Shown in pieces: positions 1-6,954 of a stretch of 64,000 bases of DNA (position 1 is its first letter; every line of letters begins with the position of its first letter). Under the pieces are notes generated by a model, which was not told the origin of the DNA, did no database searches, and was given only the letters and a program-made list of their open reading frames with translations. The position numbers and the translations under genes are program-made. This DNA is from GCA-2737665 sp044344795 (GTDB lineage Bacteria; Bacteroidota; Bacteroidia; Palsa-965): the NCBI GenBank assembly GCA_044344795.1, contig JBIJCF010000012.1:1-64000 (forward strand), written 5' to 3'.

Positions 1-2
1 CC

Positions 3-938
3 TTCCTTGTAGCGTTGATTAATGTTTACGTGTTGTTGTTCTCCCTATCGGTGATAGCAGCCATATTTATTTCGAATTATCTCACGAAACCGTTGCGATT
101 AATTCAGGACAAGATGCGCGCTGTTACACTAGGTCAAAAGAATGATCCGATCAATTGGGAAACCAATGACGAGATAGGAAGTCTGGTTCGCGAATACAAC
201 AGAATGATCTCCGAACTGGCGCACAGTGCGGAATTGTTGGCACAAAGCGAACGTGAAAGCGCATGGCGTGAAATGGCGAAGCAAGTAGCACATGAAATCA
301 AAAATCCGTTGACTCCAATTCGTCTGAGTTTGCAATTGCTCGAACGTGCGTATCGCGATAAAGCTCCAGATCTAGATCAGAAAGTAGAACGTTTGACGAA
401 AACGATGATTGAACAGATTGATACGTTGTCTTCCATTGCAACGGCGTTCTCCGATTTCGCGAAAATGCCGAAACCGCAAATTGAAGAAATGGATCTTCAT
501 GAGTTGCTGAATAATGTGGTGAGTTTATTTCAGGAAACGGAAGACCGCATAAAAATTTCCTATGATCATGGAGCATTGGAACACGCCGATGTAGAAGGTG
601 ATTACGAACAATTGATGCGCGTGTTTAATAATTTGATTCGCAACGCCATTCAGGCAATTCCCGAAGAACAAGACGGAATTGTTGAGGTTAAGCTGAGTCG
701 TGACAGGCAGAATTTTGTGGTATCGGTAAAAGATAATGGCACAGGTATCAGCGACGAAGTAATCGATAAAATATTTGTGCCGAATTTCACGACAAAATCG
801 GGCGGTATGGGACTTGGGCTCGCTATGGTGAAGAGCATTGTGGAAAGTGTTAGCGGCCGCATCCGATTTGAAACGACCAGAGGTGTGGGGACGACATTTT
901 ATGTTTCCATTCCCGTTCGTAAAGGTGATTCACAATAA
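3..938 (+). CDS. Sensor histidine kinase, C-terminal part (NtrY-like), cut by window edge
   Basis: The reading frame is open to the left edge, so the N-terminus and probably a sensor domain lie outside the window. What remains starts in a transmembrane helix, followed by a HAMP linker (about residues 22-75 counted from the TTG at 15). The H-box is WREMAKQVAHEIKNPLTP, with the phospho-acceptor His near residue 93. The ATPase domain shows an N-box (NNLIRNAIQA), G1 (DNGTGI) and G2 (GGMGLGLAM). This is the order of NtrY-type membrane kinases. No response regulator is next to it inside the window, so its partner and signal are unknown. It ends 27 bp before the B12-binding gene on the same strand. 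Confidence 0.93.
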   Translation, partial: FLVALINVYVLLFSLSVIAAIFISNYLTKPLRLIQDKMRAVTLGQKNDPINWETNDEIGSLVREYNRMISELAHSAELLAQSERESAWREMAKQVAHEIKNPLTPIRLSLQLLERAYRDKAPDLDQKVERLTKTMIEQIDTLSSIATAFSDFAKMPKPQIEEMDLHELLNNVVSLFQETEDRIKISYDHGALEHADVEGDYEQLMRVFNNLIRNAIQAIPEEQDGIVEVKLSRDRQNFVVSVKDNGTGISDEVIDKIFVPNFTTKSGGMGLGLAMVKSIVESVSGRIRFETTRGVGTTFYVSIPVRKGDSQ

Positions 939-950
939 ATGATCAATTCG

Positions 951-958
951 TACCTTTA
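951..958 (+). promoter_or_regulatory. Possible -7 element upstream of the B12-binding gene
   Basis: TACCTTTA differs from the Bacteroidota -7 consensus TAnnTTTG only at its last base. It lies 7 nt before the ATG at 966. I see no -33 TTG/TTTG at the right distance, so the call is weak. Confidence 0.35.
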
Positions 959-965
959 GCACCGT

Positions 966-1373
966 ATGCAACAACGTCCTGTTCGAGTTTTAATTGCAAA
1001 AGTTGGTTTGGATGGTCACGATCGTGGCGCCAAAGTGATTGCTTCTTTTCTGCGCGACGCAGGTATGGAAGTTATTTATACCGGATTACGTCAAACCCCT
1101 GAAATGGTTGTGAACGCTGCGTTGCAGGAAGATGTGGATGCTATCGGTGTCAGCATTTTATCCGGCGCACACATGACGGTATTTCCGAAAATCATGACCT
1201 TGATGAAAGAGAAAGGCATGGACGATGTGTTGCTGACAGGCGGAGGTATTATTCCCGATGCAGACATGAAAAAGCTCAACGAACTTGGTGTGGGCATGTT
1301 GTTCCCTCCGGGAACCGATACAAAGACGATCGTTGATTATATAAAAGGATTCGTAGAGGAACACCGGAGATAA
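966..1373 (+). CDS. Stand-alone cobalamin (B12)-binding domain protein, methylmalonyl-CoA mutase small-domain type
   Basis: This 135-residue protein is a single B12-binding Rossmann-like domain. The signature D-x-H-x-x-G is at D16, H18, G21 (VGLDGHDRGAK), where His provides the lower ligand to cobalt. It is followed by the SILSGAH segment and the LTGGGIIP loop. The sequence matches the C-terminal domain of methylmalonyl-CoA mutase and the small subunit of isobutyryl-CoA-type mutases. As a separate polypeptide it should pair with a catalytic (TIM-barrel) subunit encoded elsewhere, which is not in this window. Which acyl-CoA it isomerises cannot be told from this domain alone. Confidence 0.88.
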   Translation: MQQRPVRVLIAKVGLDGHDRGAKVIASFLRDAGMEVIYTGLRQTPEMVVNAALQEDVDAIGVSILSGAHMTVFPKIMTLMKEKGMDDVLLTGGGIIPDADMKKLNELGVGMLFPPGTDTKTIVDYIKGFVEEHRR

Positions 1374-1402
1374 ATTGATTTCAGTCCGCTATTGAAAATA
1401 AA

Positions 1403-1435
1403 TTTGCATCATAAATTATTTCCGTTATATCTTTG
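1403..1435 (+). promoter_or_regulatory. Promoter of the sulfur assimilation operon
   Basis: A -33 TTTG (1403-1406) is followed after 21 bp by TATCTTTG (1428-1435), a perfect match to TAnnTTTG. Transcription should begin near 1439-1442, about 10 nt before leader ORF 1. No other convincing promoter lies between here and the sulfite reductase start at 1795. Confidence 0.75.
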
Positions 1436-1450
1436 CGCCACATTACAACC

Positions 1451-1498
1451 ATGAACAAGAACTTAAATATGATGATGAACTGCTGCATGAAACCATGA
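1451..1498 (+). CDS. Leader peptide 1 (15 aa), Met/Cys-rich: MNKNLNMMMNCCMKP
   Basis: The ORF starts about 10 nt downstream of the predicted transcription start and is followed by an intrinsic terminator 23 nt after its stop. Codons 7-13 read Met-Met-Met-Asn-Cys-Cys-Met, an improbable run of the two rarest amino acids. They are also the two amino acids that the downstream operon helps make. This is the architecture of a ribosome-stalling attenuator. No homology is needed or claimed; translation itself is unproven. Confidence 0.75.
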   Translation: MNKNLNMMMNCCMKP

Positions 1499-1502
1499 CA
1501 GT

Positions 1503-1553
1503 GGGATAAGCATTTATATAAAAGGCTTTCCCGATTTTGGAAAGCCTTTTTTT
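1503..1553 (+). terminator. Attenuator 1: intrinsic terminator with competing antiterminator hairpin
   Basis: Terminator: 1521-1531 (AAAGGCTTTCC) pairs perfectly over 11 bp with 1539-1549, loop of 7, then a run of seven T (1547-1553). A competing hairpin pairs 1503-1511 (GGGATAAGC, one bulged T) with 1525-1532 (GCTTTCCC), 8 bp, taking the 5' arm of the terminator. A ribosome at the leader stop (1496-1498) would cover 1503-1511 and favour termination. A ribosome held on the Met/Cys codons (1469-1489) would leave it free and favour read-through. Confidence 0.75.
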
Positions 1554-1575
1554 ATTAATTTAACCGAACTTCAAC

Positions 1576-1686
1576 ATGAAACGCACCGCATTAACCTTCC
1601 TTTCCTCGTACATGTGTATGTGCATGTGTATGTGCTGCTGTGCAAACAGCAAGCCCGGAAGGTATATGCTTACATGGTGCAGTTGA
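1576..1686 (+). CDS. Leader peptide 2 (36 aa) with MCMCMCMCCC run
   Basis: The ORF lies between terminators 1 and 2. Codons 13-22 (1612-1641) alternate Met and Cys and end in three Cys; one more Cys is codon 35, two before the stop. The mix of TGT and TGC codons makes a simple DNA repeat less likely than selection on the peptide, although the run does contain ATGTGT/ATGTGC alternation. The N-terminal part (TALTFLSS) is mildly hydrophobic, but I see no folded domain. A role as a second Cys/Met sensor in tandem with leader 1 is inferred from position and composition. Confidence 0.72.
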   Translation: MKRTALTFLSSYMCMCMCMCCCANSKPGRYMLTWCS

Positions 1687-1704
1687 TTGTTGGTGTGTTG
1701 AGCG

Positions 1705-1735
1705 AAGCCCTCCGGATTTCCGTGAGGGCTTTTTT
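1705..1735 (+). terminator. Attenuator 2: intrinsic terminator upstream of sulfite reductase
   Basis: 1705-1715 (AAGCCCTCCGG) pairs with 1720-1731 (CCG, bulged T, GAGGGCTT), loop ATTT, followed by six T (1730-1735). It ends 59 nt before the sulfite reductase ATG with no stop codon of a real gene in front, so it only makes sense as a conditional terminator. A weaker competitor is visible: 1655-1662 (CCGGAAGG) can pair with 1708-1715 with one mismatch. Confidence 0.72.
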
Positions 1736-1794
1736 ATTGTCAGTTCTCGCGGATTTCAGAAAAAAATAATCCAAAACAACTTACAATAAAACTC

Positions 1795-3885
1795 ATGCAA
1801 AGCTTTAGAACCGAACTCGAAAACCCAATCGTAGAACAGGACATTCTTGATCTGCAACATAAAATTCAGCAGTTTCATGCCGGAGCCATCGACCCGGAAA
1901 AATTCAGAAGCCTTCGTTTGGCCCGCGGTGTTTACGGACAACGTCAGCAAGGCGTGCAGATGGTGCGCATTAAAATCCCGTATGGTCGTTTCAGTACACA
2001 TCAACTACGTCGCCTCGCAACATTATCCGACAAATACGCCACAGGTAATTTGCATTTAACAACACGCCAAGATGTGCAATTCCATTTTGTGAGTTTGGAT
2101 GATACTCCGGCCTTATGGGCGGAATTAGAACAAAGCGATTTAACACTGCGCGAAGCATGCGGTAACACAGTTCGCAATATCACCGCTTCTCCTGAAGCAG
2201 GCATTGATCCGAACGAACCCTTTGATGTTACGCCCTACGCCGACTTTCTATTTAAATACTTTTTGCGCAATCCTGTTGGTCAGGATATGGGTCGTAAAAT
2301 TAAAATTGCATTTTCATCGTCCGAAGCTGATTCGGCATTCACGTTCATGCACGATATTGGATTTATTCCTCGCGTGGAAATTGTGAACGGAAACATTCGG
2401 CGCGGATTCAAAGTTGTTACCGGCGGTGGACTTGGTGCTCAGCCTTTTCCTGCACAAATCGCCTCTGAATTTCTACCCGAAAATGAAATTGTTCCTTTCA
2501 CAGAAGCGTTGCTTCGCGTGTTTGACAGACACGGGGAACGCAACAACAGGAATAAAGCGCGATTAAAATATCTGCTCAGCAAAATCGGAATAGAGGAATT
2601 GTTGCGTTTAGTGCATGAGGAGAAGCAAGGTCTTGCAGCACAGCATGTGGATATTCCGGTTTTTGAAAATGAGCTGGTGGAATCGAAAACTATTTACACC
2701 ACATTCAAGAAAAGCAATTCAGAAGAATTCGATGCATGGAAACTCAGCAGTGTTATCGCTCAGAAGCAACCCGGTTATGTTGCAGTACATTTGCGTATTC
2801 CGCGGGGTGATTTATCATCTGCATCTGCAATTGCGTTAGCTGATGTAATAGATCAGTATGCACGTGCATCAGATAGTCGAATCACGCCTCAGCAAAGTAT
2901 ACTGTTGCGTTTTGTTCCTGAGGCGGCATTACCGGCATTATATCAGGCATTAAAAGTTTTGGGTTTGCATTTACCCGGTGGAAGCGCGTTGGGTGATATT
3001 ACTTCTTGCCCCGGCACGGATACTTGCAATCTCGGTATTTCCAATAGCACAGGAGTTGCTGCTGTGTTGGAAGATGTTATTACCAATGAATATCCGCATC
3101 TCATCGGACGCCGTGACTTGACCATCAAAATAAGTGGATGCATGAACAGTTGCGGCCAGCATGCATTAGCGGATATCGGTTTCCATGGAAGCTCTGTGAA
3201 GATTGGAAGCGCCGTAGCGCCCGCATTACAGCTGGTGCTTGGTGGAGGGAAAGGCATTGCAGCAGAAAAAATTATCAAGTTTCCCAGCAAGCGCGCTCCT
3301 GCTGTGTTGCGTGTTTTGATCAACGATTTCGAAAGTAATGCATCCGGTGAATCGTTTCGCGAGTATTTTCTTCGTCAAGGCAAGATGTACTTCTATCAGT
3401 TGCTGAAGGCATTTGGTGAAACTGATGATGTAAATGACGATTTGTTCGTTGACTGGAATGCCGATAGAAAGTTCGCATTGGCTGTAGGAGTGGGCGAGTG
3501 TGCCGGAGTAAAAATTGATTTAGTAACGGTATTGTTGCATGAAGCCGAAGACGCTATTCGAGCCTCCGAAGAACAGTTCAAGAAATCACGTTTTGCCGAT
3601 GCTGCATATCATGCTTACAATGCAATTATTCACGCAGCTAAAGCTGTCCTGTTGGATAGCGGAATTCAAGTGAATAGTCAGTTTTCTGTCATCAGCGAAT
3701 TTCAATCGCACTTTGGTGTGGTGTTTGGATTTGCAGATAACACATTCACACAAGCAGTTTTGAAAATTAAAGAACAAACACCGACGAAAGACTTTGCGCA
3801 AAAGTATCTTCAAGATTCGCGAGAGTTTGTTCAAGCTACCATTCAAAAGCGATTGGCGAATCAGAAAATTATCAATACCAACTAA
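1795..3885 (+). CDS. Ferredoxin-type nitrite/sulfite reductase with C-terminal HEPN-like domain
   Basis: A siroheme/[4Fe-4S] reductase, here most likely reducing sulfite to sulfide in cysteine synthesis. It shows the duplicated layout of the family: ferredoxin-like half-domain and siroheme-binding half (residues about 45-290), repeated at about 310-540. The cluster ligands are in the second half: C405 and C411 (CPGTDTC), C449 and C453 (CMNSC). No flavoprotein subunit follows, so the electron donor is probably ferredoxin. The extra segment at about 578-690 is all-helical and HEPN-like (AAYHAYNAIIHAAKAVLL), which explains the length of 696. Nitrite reduction is the alternative, but the neighbours (SUMT, TauE-type exporter, CysH) and the Cys/Met leaders favour sulfite. 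Confidence 0.9.
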   Translation: MQSFRTELENPIVEQDILDLQHKIQQFHAGAIDPEKFRSLRLARGVYGQRQQGVQMVRIKIPYGRFSTHQLRRLATLSDKYATGNLHLTTRQDVQFHFVSLDDTPALWAELEQSDLTLREACGNTVRNITASPEAGIDPNEPFDVTPYADFLFKYFLRNPVGQDMGRKIKIAFSSSEADSAFTFMHDIGFIPRVEIVNGNIRRGFKVVTGGGLGAQPFPAQIASEFLPENEIVPFTEALLRVFDRHGERNNRNKARLKYLLSKIGIEELLRLVHEEKQGLAAQHVDIPVFENELVESKTIYTTFKKSNSEEFDAWKLSSVIAQKQPGYVAVHLRIPRGDLSSASAIALADVIDQYARASDSRITPQQSILLRFVPEAALPALYQALKVLGLHLPGGSALGDITSCPGTDTCNLGISNSTGVAAVLEDVITNEYPHLIGRRDLTIKISGCMNSCGQHALADIGFHGSSVKIGSAVAPALQLVLGGGKGIAAEKIIKFPSKRAPAVLRVLINDFESNASGESFREYFLRQGKMYFYQLLKAFGETDDVNDDLFVDWNADRKFALAVGVGECAGVKIDLVTVLLHEAEDAIRASEEQFKKSRFADAAYHAYNAIIHAAKAVLLDSGIQVNSQFSVISEFQSHFGVVFGFADNTFTQAVLKIKEQTPTKDFAQKYLQDSREFVQATIQKRLANQKIINTN

Positions 3886-3886
3886 G

Positions 3887-3955
3887 ATGATGAAAATCGA
3901 ATTTCAATTATTTCAGGATACACGAATGCGATGTTGTTGCAAAACACTTATTTAA
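3887..3955 (+). CDS. Mini-ORF (22 aa) with Cys-Cys-Cys, between sulfite reductase and SUMT
   Basis: The ATG comes one base after the sulfite reductase stop (TAAGATG), so ribosomes could pass directly into it. The peptide ends in MRCCCKTLI with Cys at codons 16-18. It stops 33 nt before the SUMT start. I see no hairpin terminator behind it, so if it is regulatory it would act on translation, transcript stability or factor-dependent termination. It could be chance, but a triple Cys in a third small ORF of the same operon is notable. Confidence 0.55.
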   Translation: MMKIEFQLFQDTRMRCCCKTLI

Positions 3956-3988
3956 AACAACAAGTCATCACATCAAAAAAATAAAATC

Positions 3989-4762
3989 ATGAATACATAC
4001 TATAAACAACCTAAACTTACAATAATCGGTGCAGGGCCCGGAGATCCTGACTTAATCACCATTAAAGCCATCAACGCATTGGGCGAAGCTGATGTAATTC
4101 TGTATGATGCATTAGTCAATCCTGAATTATTAAAATACGCCCCTTATCAATCCATTAAAATTTTTGTGGGCAAGCGTAAAGGATCGCATCACCTTACACA
4201 AGATCAGATTAACTCACTTATTGTGGACTATGCTTTTTCGCACGGACATGTGGTTCGCTTAAAAGGTGGAGATCCTTTTGTTTTTGGTCGTGGAGCGGAG
4301 GAATTGGAATTCGCAGACCGATTTAATATCGAGACCGCTATTGTACCGGGTATTTCAAGTTCTATCGGTGTTCCGGCGTTGCAAGGTATTCCTGTTACGC
4401 ACCGTGGAATAAGCGAAAGCTTCTGGGTACTAACAGGAAGAAATGCTGCCGGAGAAATCCCTTATGATATTCACTTAGCTGCGCAGTCGGATGCAACGGT
4501 GATCATTTTAATGGGCTTAAGTTCGCTTCGAGAAATCACGAAAGTGTACGAGCGTTATGGCAAAAATAGTTTGCCGGTGGCTGTGATTCAGAATGGATCA
4601 TTACCTACGGAAAATGTAGCTATTGGTTCCGTGGATACTATTACGCGCGTTGTTGAGGAAGAAGGCATTAAAACACCGGCCGTTATTGTTATCGGTGAAG
4701 TGGTTCGCAAACACCCTCAAGCGTTGTATACTTTAGCATTGGAAAATCATCTTTTGAACTGA
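3989..4762 (+). CDS. cobA: Uroporphyrinogen-III C-methyltransferase (SUMT)
   Basis: It methylates uroporphyrinogen III twice, using S-adenosylmethionine, to give precorrin-2, the first step to siroheme. Family motifs are visible in order: GAGPGDPDLITIKA near the N-terminus, GGDPFVFGRGAEE, and VPGISSSIGVPALQGIPVTH. Length 257 is normal for a stand-alone SUMT. It supplies the siroheme cofactor of the sulfite reductase two cistrons upstream; the dehydrogenase for the next step is the fusion protein at 5467. The SAM requirement ties it to methionine supply. Confidence 0.95.
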   Translation: MNTYYKQPKLTIIGAGPGDPDLITIKAINALGEADVILYDALVNPELLKYAPYQSIKIFVGKRKGSHHLTQDQINSLIVDYAFSHGHVVRLKGGDPFVFGRGAEELEFADRFNIETAIVPGISSSIGVPALQGIPVTHRGISESFWVLTGRNAAGEIPYDIHLAAQSDATVIILMGLSSLREITKVYERYGKNSLPVAVIQNGSLPTENVAIGSVDTITRVVEEEGIKTPAVIVIGEVVRKHPQALYTLALENHLLN

Positions 4763-5470
4763 TTGATCGTGAATAGTAACAAATTACTCATACTGATAGC
4801 GTGGATGCTGATGTTACCTGCGATGGTTTTGGCACAGCGTAACATCACTCCACGTTATTTGTTGTGGGGCGGCTTCCAACAACGTATTGTTTTTAATGAA
4901 CGATGGGAGTTGTTTAATGACGCTCAAGCACGTTTGGAATTAACGGATGGAGATTGGTTTAATATTCTGTGGCGACAAGGAATTCAGTTTAAATTCAAAA
5001 ACAATCATACAGGAATGATTGGTTATGCACGTTTCCATCTATATCCAAATCCCAACAATGGCGTGTTCCGCCGCGAATGGAGATTATGGCAAGAATGGGG
5101 CGCGAAGCAGTCGTTTGAAAGAAACATATTTATTCAGCGTATTCGAATTGAACAACGTTTTATAGCAACACCTGAAACAAACTACAAATTCTCAACATTT
5201 CGCGCACGCTTTCGGGTAGAATGGCAGCGTTATCTTACCGAACAACGAAACACCTATTTAATAGTTGGCAACGAGCTCATTATTGCAGCTACTCGTGTTA
5301 ACTTTGTTGCCCTGGATCAAAACAGAATTTTTGCCGGTCTAGGATACAAGATTAATGATGCGTGGGGAGTTTCAATTACAGGAATGCATCTGTTATTGCG
5401 GCGTTCCGAAATAGATTTAGAATCTCATTCGATCATACGATTTGTTATCCAACATCAACTTGCGCTATGA
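4763..5470 (+). CDS. DUF2490 family outer-membrane protein
   Basis: The protein has a signal peptide (hydrophobic LLILIAWMLMLPAMVLAQ), then a tryptophan- and arginine-rich all-beta region of the DUF2490 type, predicted to form an outer-membrane barrel of about 210 residues. The start is uncertain: TTG at 4763, directly behind the SUMT stop, or GTG at 4769. Its stop overlaps the next start (ATGA at 5467-5470), so it belongs to the operon. The family has no assigned function. Placement among sulfur genes suggests, but does not show, a role in passage of a sulfur compound across the outer membrane. Confidence 0.8.
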   Translation: MIVNSNKLLILIAWMLMLPAMVLAQRNITPRYLLWGGFQQRIVFNERWELFNDAQARLELTDGDWFNILWRQGIQFKFKNNHTGMIGYARFHLYPNPNNGVFRREWRLWQEWGAKQSFERNIFIQRIRIEQRFIATPETNYKFSTFRARFRVEWQRYLTEQRNTYLIVGNELIIAATRVNFVALDQNRIFAGLGYKINDAWGVSITGMHLLLRRSEIDLESHSIIRFVIQHQLAL

Positions 5471-6954
5471 GCACGCAGCCAGTAAATGATAAAATGAACA
5501 ATACGTTGTTTCCGGTTTTTTTAAAACTGGATCACTTCCACGTGTTGATCATTGGTGGCGGTGCAGTGGCTTTAGAGAAGTTGAATAATATACTTCAACA
5601 GAGTCCGGCTGTAACAATTACAATTGTCGCGATGGAGGTAATTGAAGAGGTGAGCAGTTTTGCGCGATTACATAAGAACGTTTTCCTCGAAGAACGACCT
5701 TATACGCCTGAAGATCTGGAAGGAAAACACCTTGTTATTTCTTGCGTTAATGATATTGCTACTACTGCCTTGATCCGTGATGATGTTCATGCTCGTGGAC
5801 TATTATTAAACGCTGCAGACCGTCCGGATTATTGTGATTTTTATTTAGGTGCAGTAGTGAGTAAAGGCCCTTTAAAAATAGGTATTAGCACCAACGGTAC
5901 GTCGCCCACATTAGCTAAGCGCTTGAAAGAAGTATTATCGGAGAACATTCCTGATGAAACAATTACTTCTGCGCAACAACTCAATCAGCTGCGTGATCAT
6001 CTGCGAGGTGATTTCAAAGAGAAAGTACGCGTGTTGAATGAAACAACTAAAGTGTTGGTTGAAGAAGTCGCACCGCAGTCAACAACAAAACGGAAATACA
6101 AAGTTTTACTGTATGTGTTGTCAGCACTGAGTTTAATGGTGATCGGTCATTTACTCTTGTCATTTATTCCGCTGGCAGAAGTGTGGAACGGCATCACCAT
6201 TGCAACAGCACAAATTGACGCGTCTATTTTGTGGTGGATTTTGGGTGGCTTTGTCGCGCAAATGATTGATGGTGCTTTGGGAATGGCTTACGGAGTAAGT
6301 GTAACCACCTTCTTGATGTCCTTCGGTGTAAGTCCTGCCGTTGCAAGTGCCAGTATGCATACTTCCGAAATTTTAACAACGGGAACTTCATCATTGGTGT
6401 ATTGGCGCTATCGTAATATCAACAGCAAGCTTTTTCGTTCCTTGCTAATTCCGGGTGCTATTGGCGCTGTGGCCGGTGCATTAACTGCATCATTGCTTAA
6501 CGCTAATCTTAAAGTGCTGAAGCCGTTCGTGGCATGTTATACGTTGTTCTTGGGAATCTTGATTATTCGAAAGGCAATCATGGTGAAAAAACCGAAACGG
6601 AAAATTAAACGCATTGGTGTACTTGGCGCTGTTGGCGGATTCTTAGATTCTGTTGGCGGCGGGGGTTGGGGGCCTATTGTTACCTCAACATTATTGGCAG
6701 GCGGACGCGATTTACGTTATACAATTGGATCGGCGCACGCCGCGAAATTTTTCGTTGCCGTAATTAGCACCGTGACATTTTTCTTCTTGATCGGAATTGA
6801 GCACTGGACCATCATTGTCGGATTGATGATTGGCGGTATGGCTGCTGCACCAATTTCAATTTGGTTGTCCACTAAAATATCCGTTCGTAACGGACTCATC
6901 TTTGTTGGATTCCTGGTGGTGATTATCAGTTTAAAAACTATGTTGGGGTTATGA
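5467..6954 (+). CDS. Fusion: precorrin-2 dehydrogenase (Met8/CysG-N type) + TauE/SafE (TSUP) membrane exporter
   Basis: I place the start at the ATG overlapping the preceding stop (ATGA), giving 495 residues. Residues about 12-200 are a siroheme synthase N-domain: NAD-binding LIIGGGAVALEKL, then VISCVNDI, NAADRPDYCDFY and GISTNGTSPTLAKRLKEVL. It oxidises precorrin-2 to sirohydrochlorin, perhaps also inserting iron. After a linker and a transmembrane helix (about 215-235), residues about 250-495 form a multi-helix TauE/SafE domain with its duplicated signature (GALGMAYGVS...; GGFLDSVGGGGWGP). TSUP proteins move sulfite or other sulfur anions. One chain thus joins cofactor synthesis to sulfur-anion transport. 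Confidence 0.9.
   Translation: MSTQPVNDKMNNTLFPVFLKLDHFHVLIIGGGAVALEKLNNILQQSPAVTITIVAMEVIEEVSSFARLHKNVFLEERPYTPEDLEGKHLVISCVNDIATTALIRDDVHARGLLLNAADRPDYCDFYLGAVVSKGPLKIGISTNGTSPTLAKRLKEVLSENIPDETITSAQQLNQLRDHLRGDFKEKVRVLNETTKVLVEEVAPQSTTKRKYKVLLYVLSALSLMVIGHLLLSFIPLAEVWNGITIATAQIDASILWWILGGFVAQMIDGALGMAYGVSVTTFLMSFGVSPAVASASMHTSEILTTGTSSLVYWRYRNINSKLFRSLLIPGAIGAVAGALTASLLNANLKVLKPFVACYTLFLGILIIRKAIMVKKPKRKIKRIGVLGAVGGFLDSVGGGGWGPIVTSTLLAGGRDLRYTIGSAHAAKFFVAVISTVTFFFLIGIEHWTIIVGLMIGGMAAAPISIWLSTKISVRNGLIFVGFLVVIISLKTMLGL

Noticed and set aside
1612..1641. ATGTGT/ATGTGC run as a simple microsatellite
   Set aside because: It is short, mixes TGT and TGC, ends in TGCTGCTGT, and stays in frame in a leader ORF before a terminator; selection on the codons explains it better, though slippage may have helped create it.
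5362..5466. Longer start for the dehydrogenase/TauE fusion
   Set aside because: It would overlap the DUF2490 gene by over 100 bp; the ATGA overlap at 5467 gives the normal family N-terminus.
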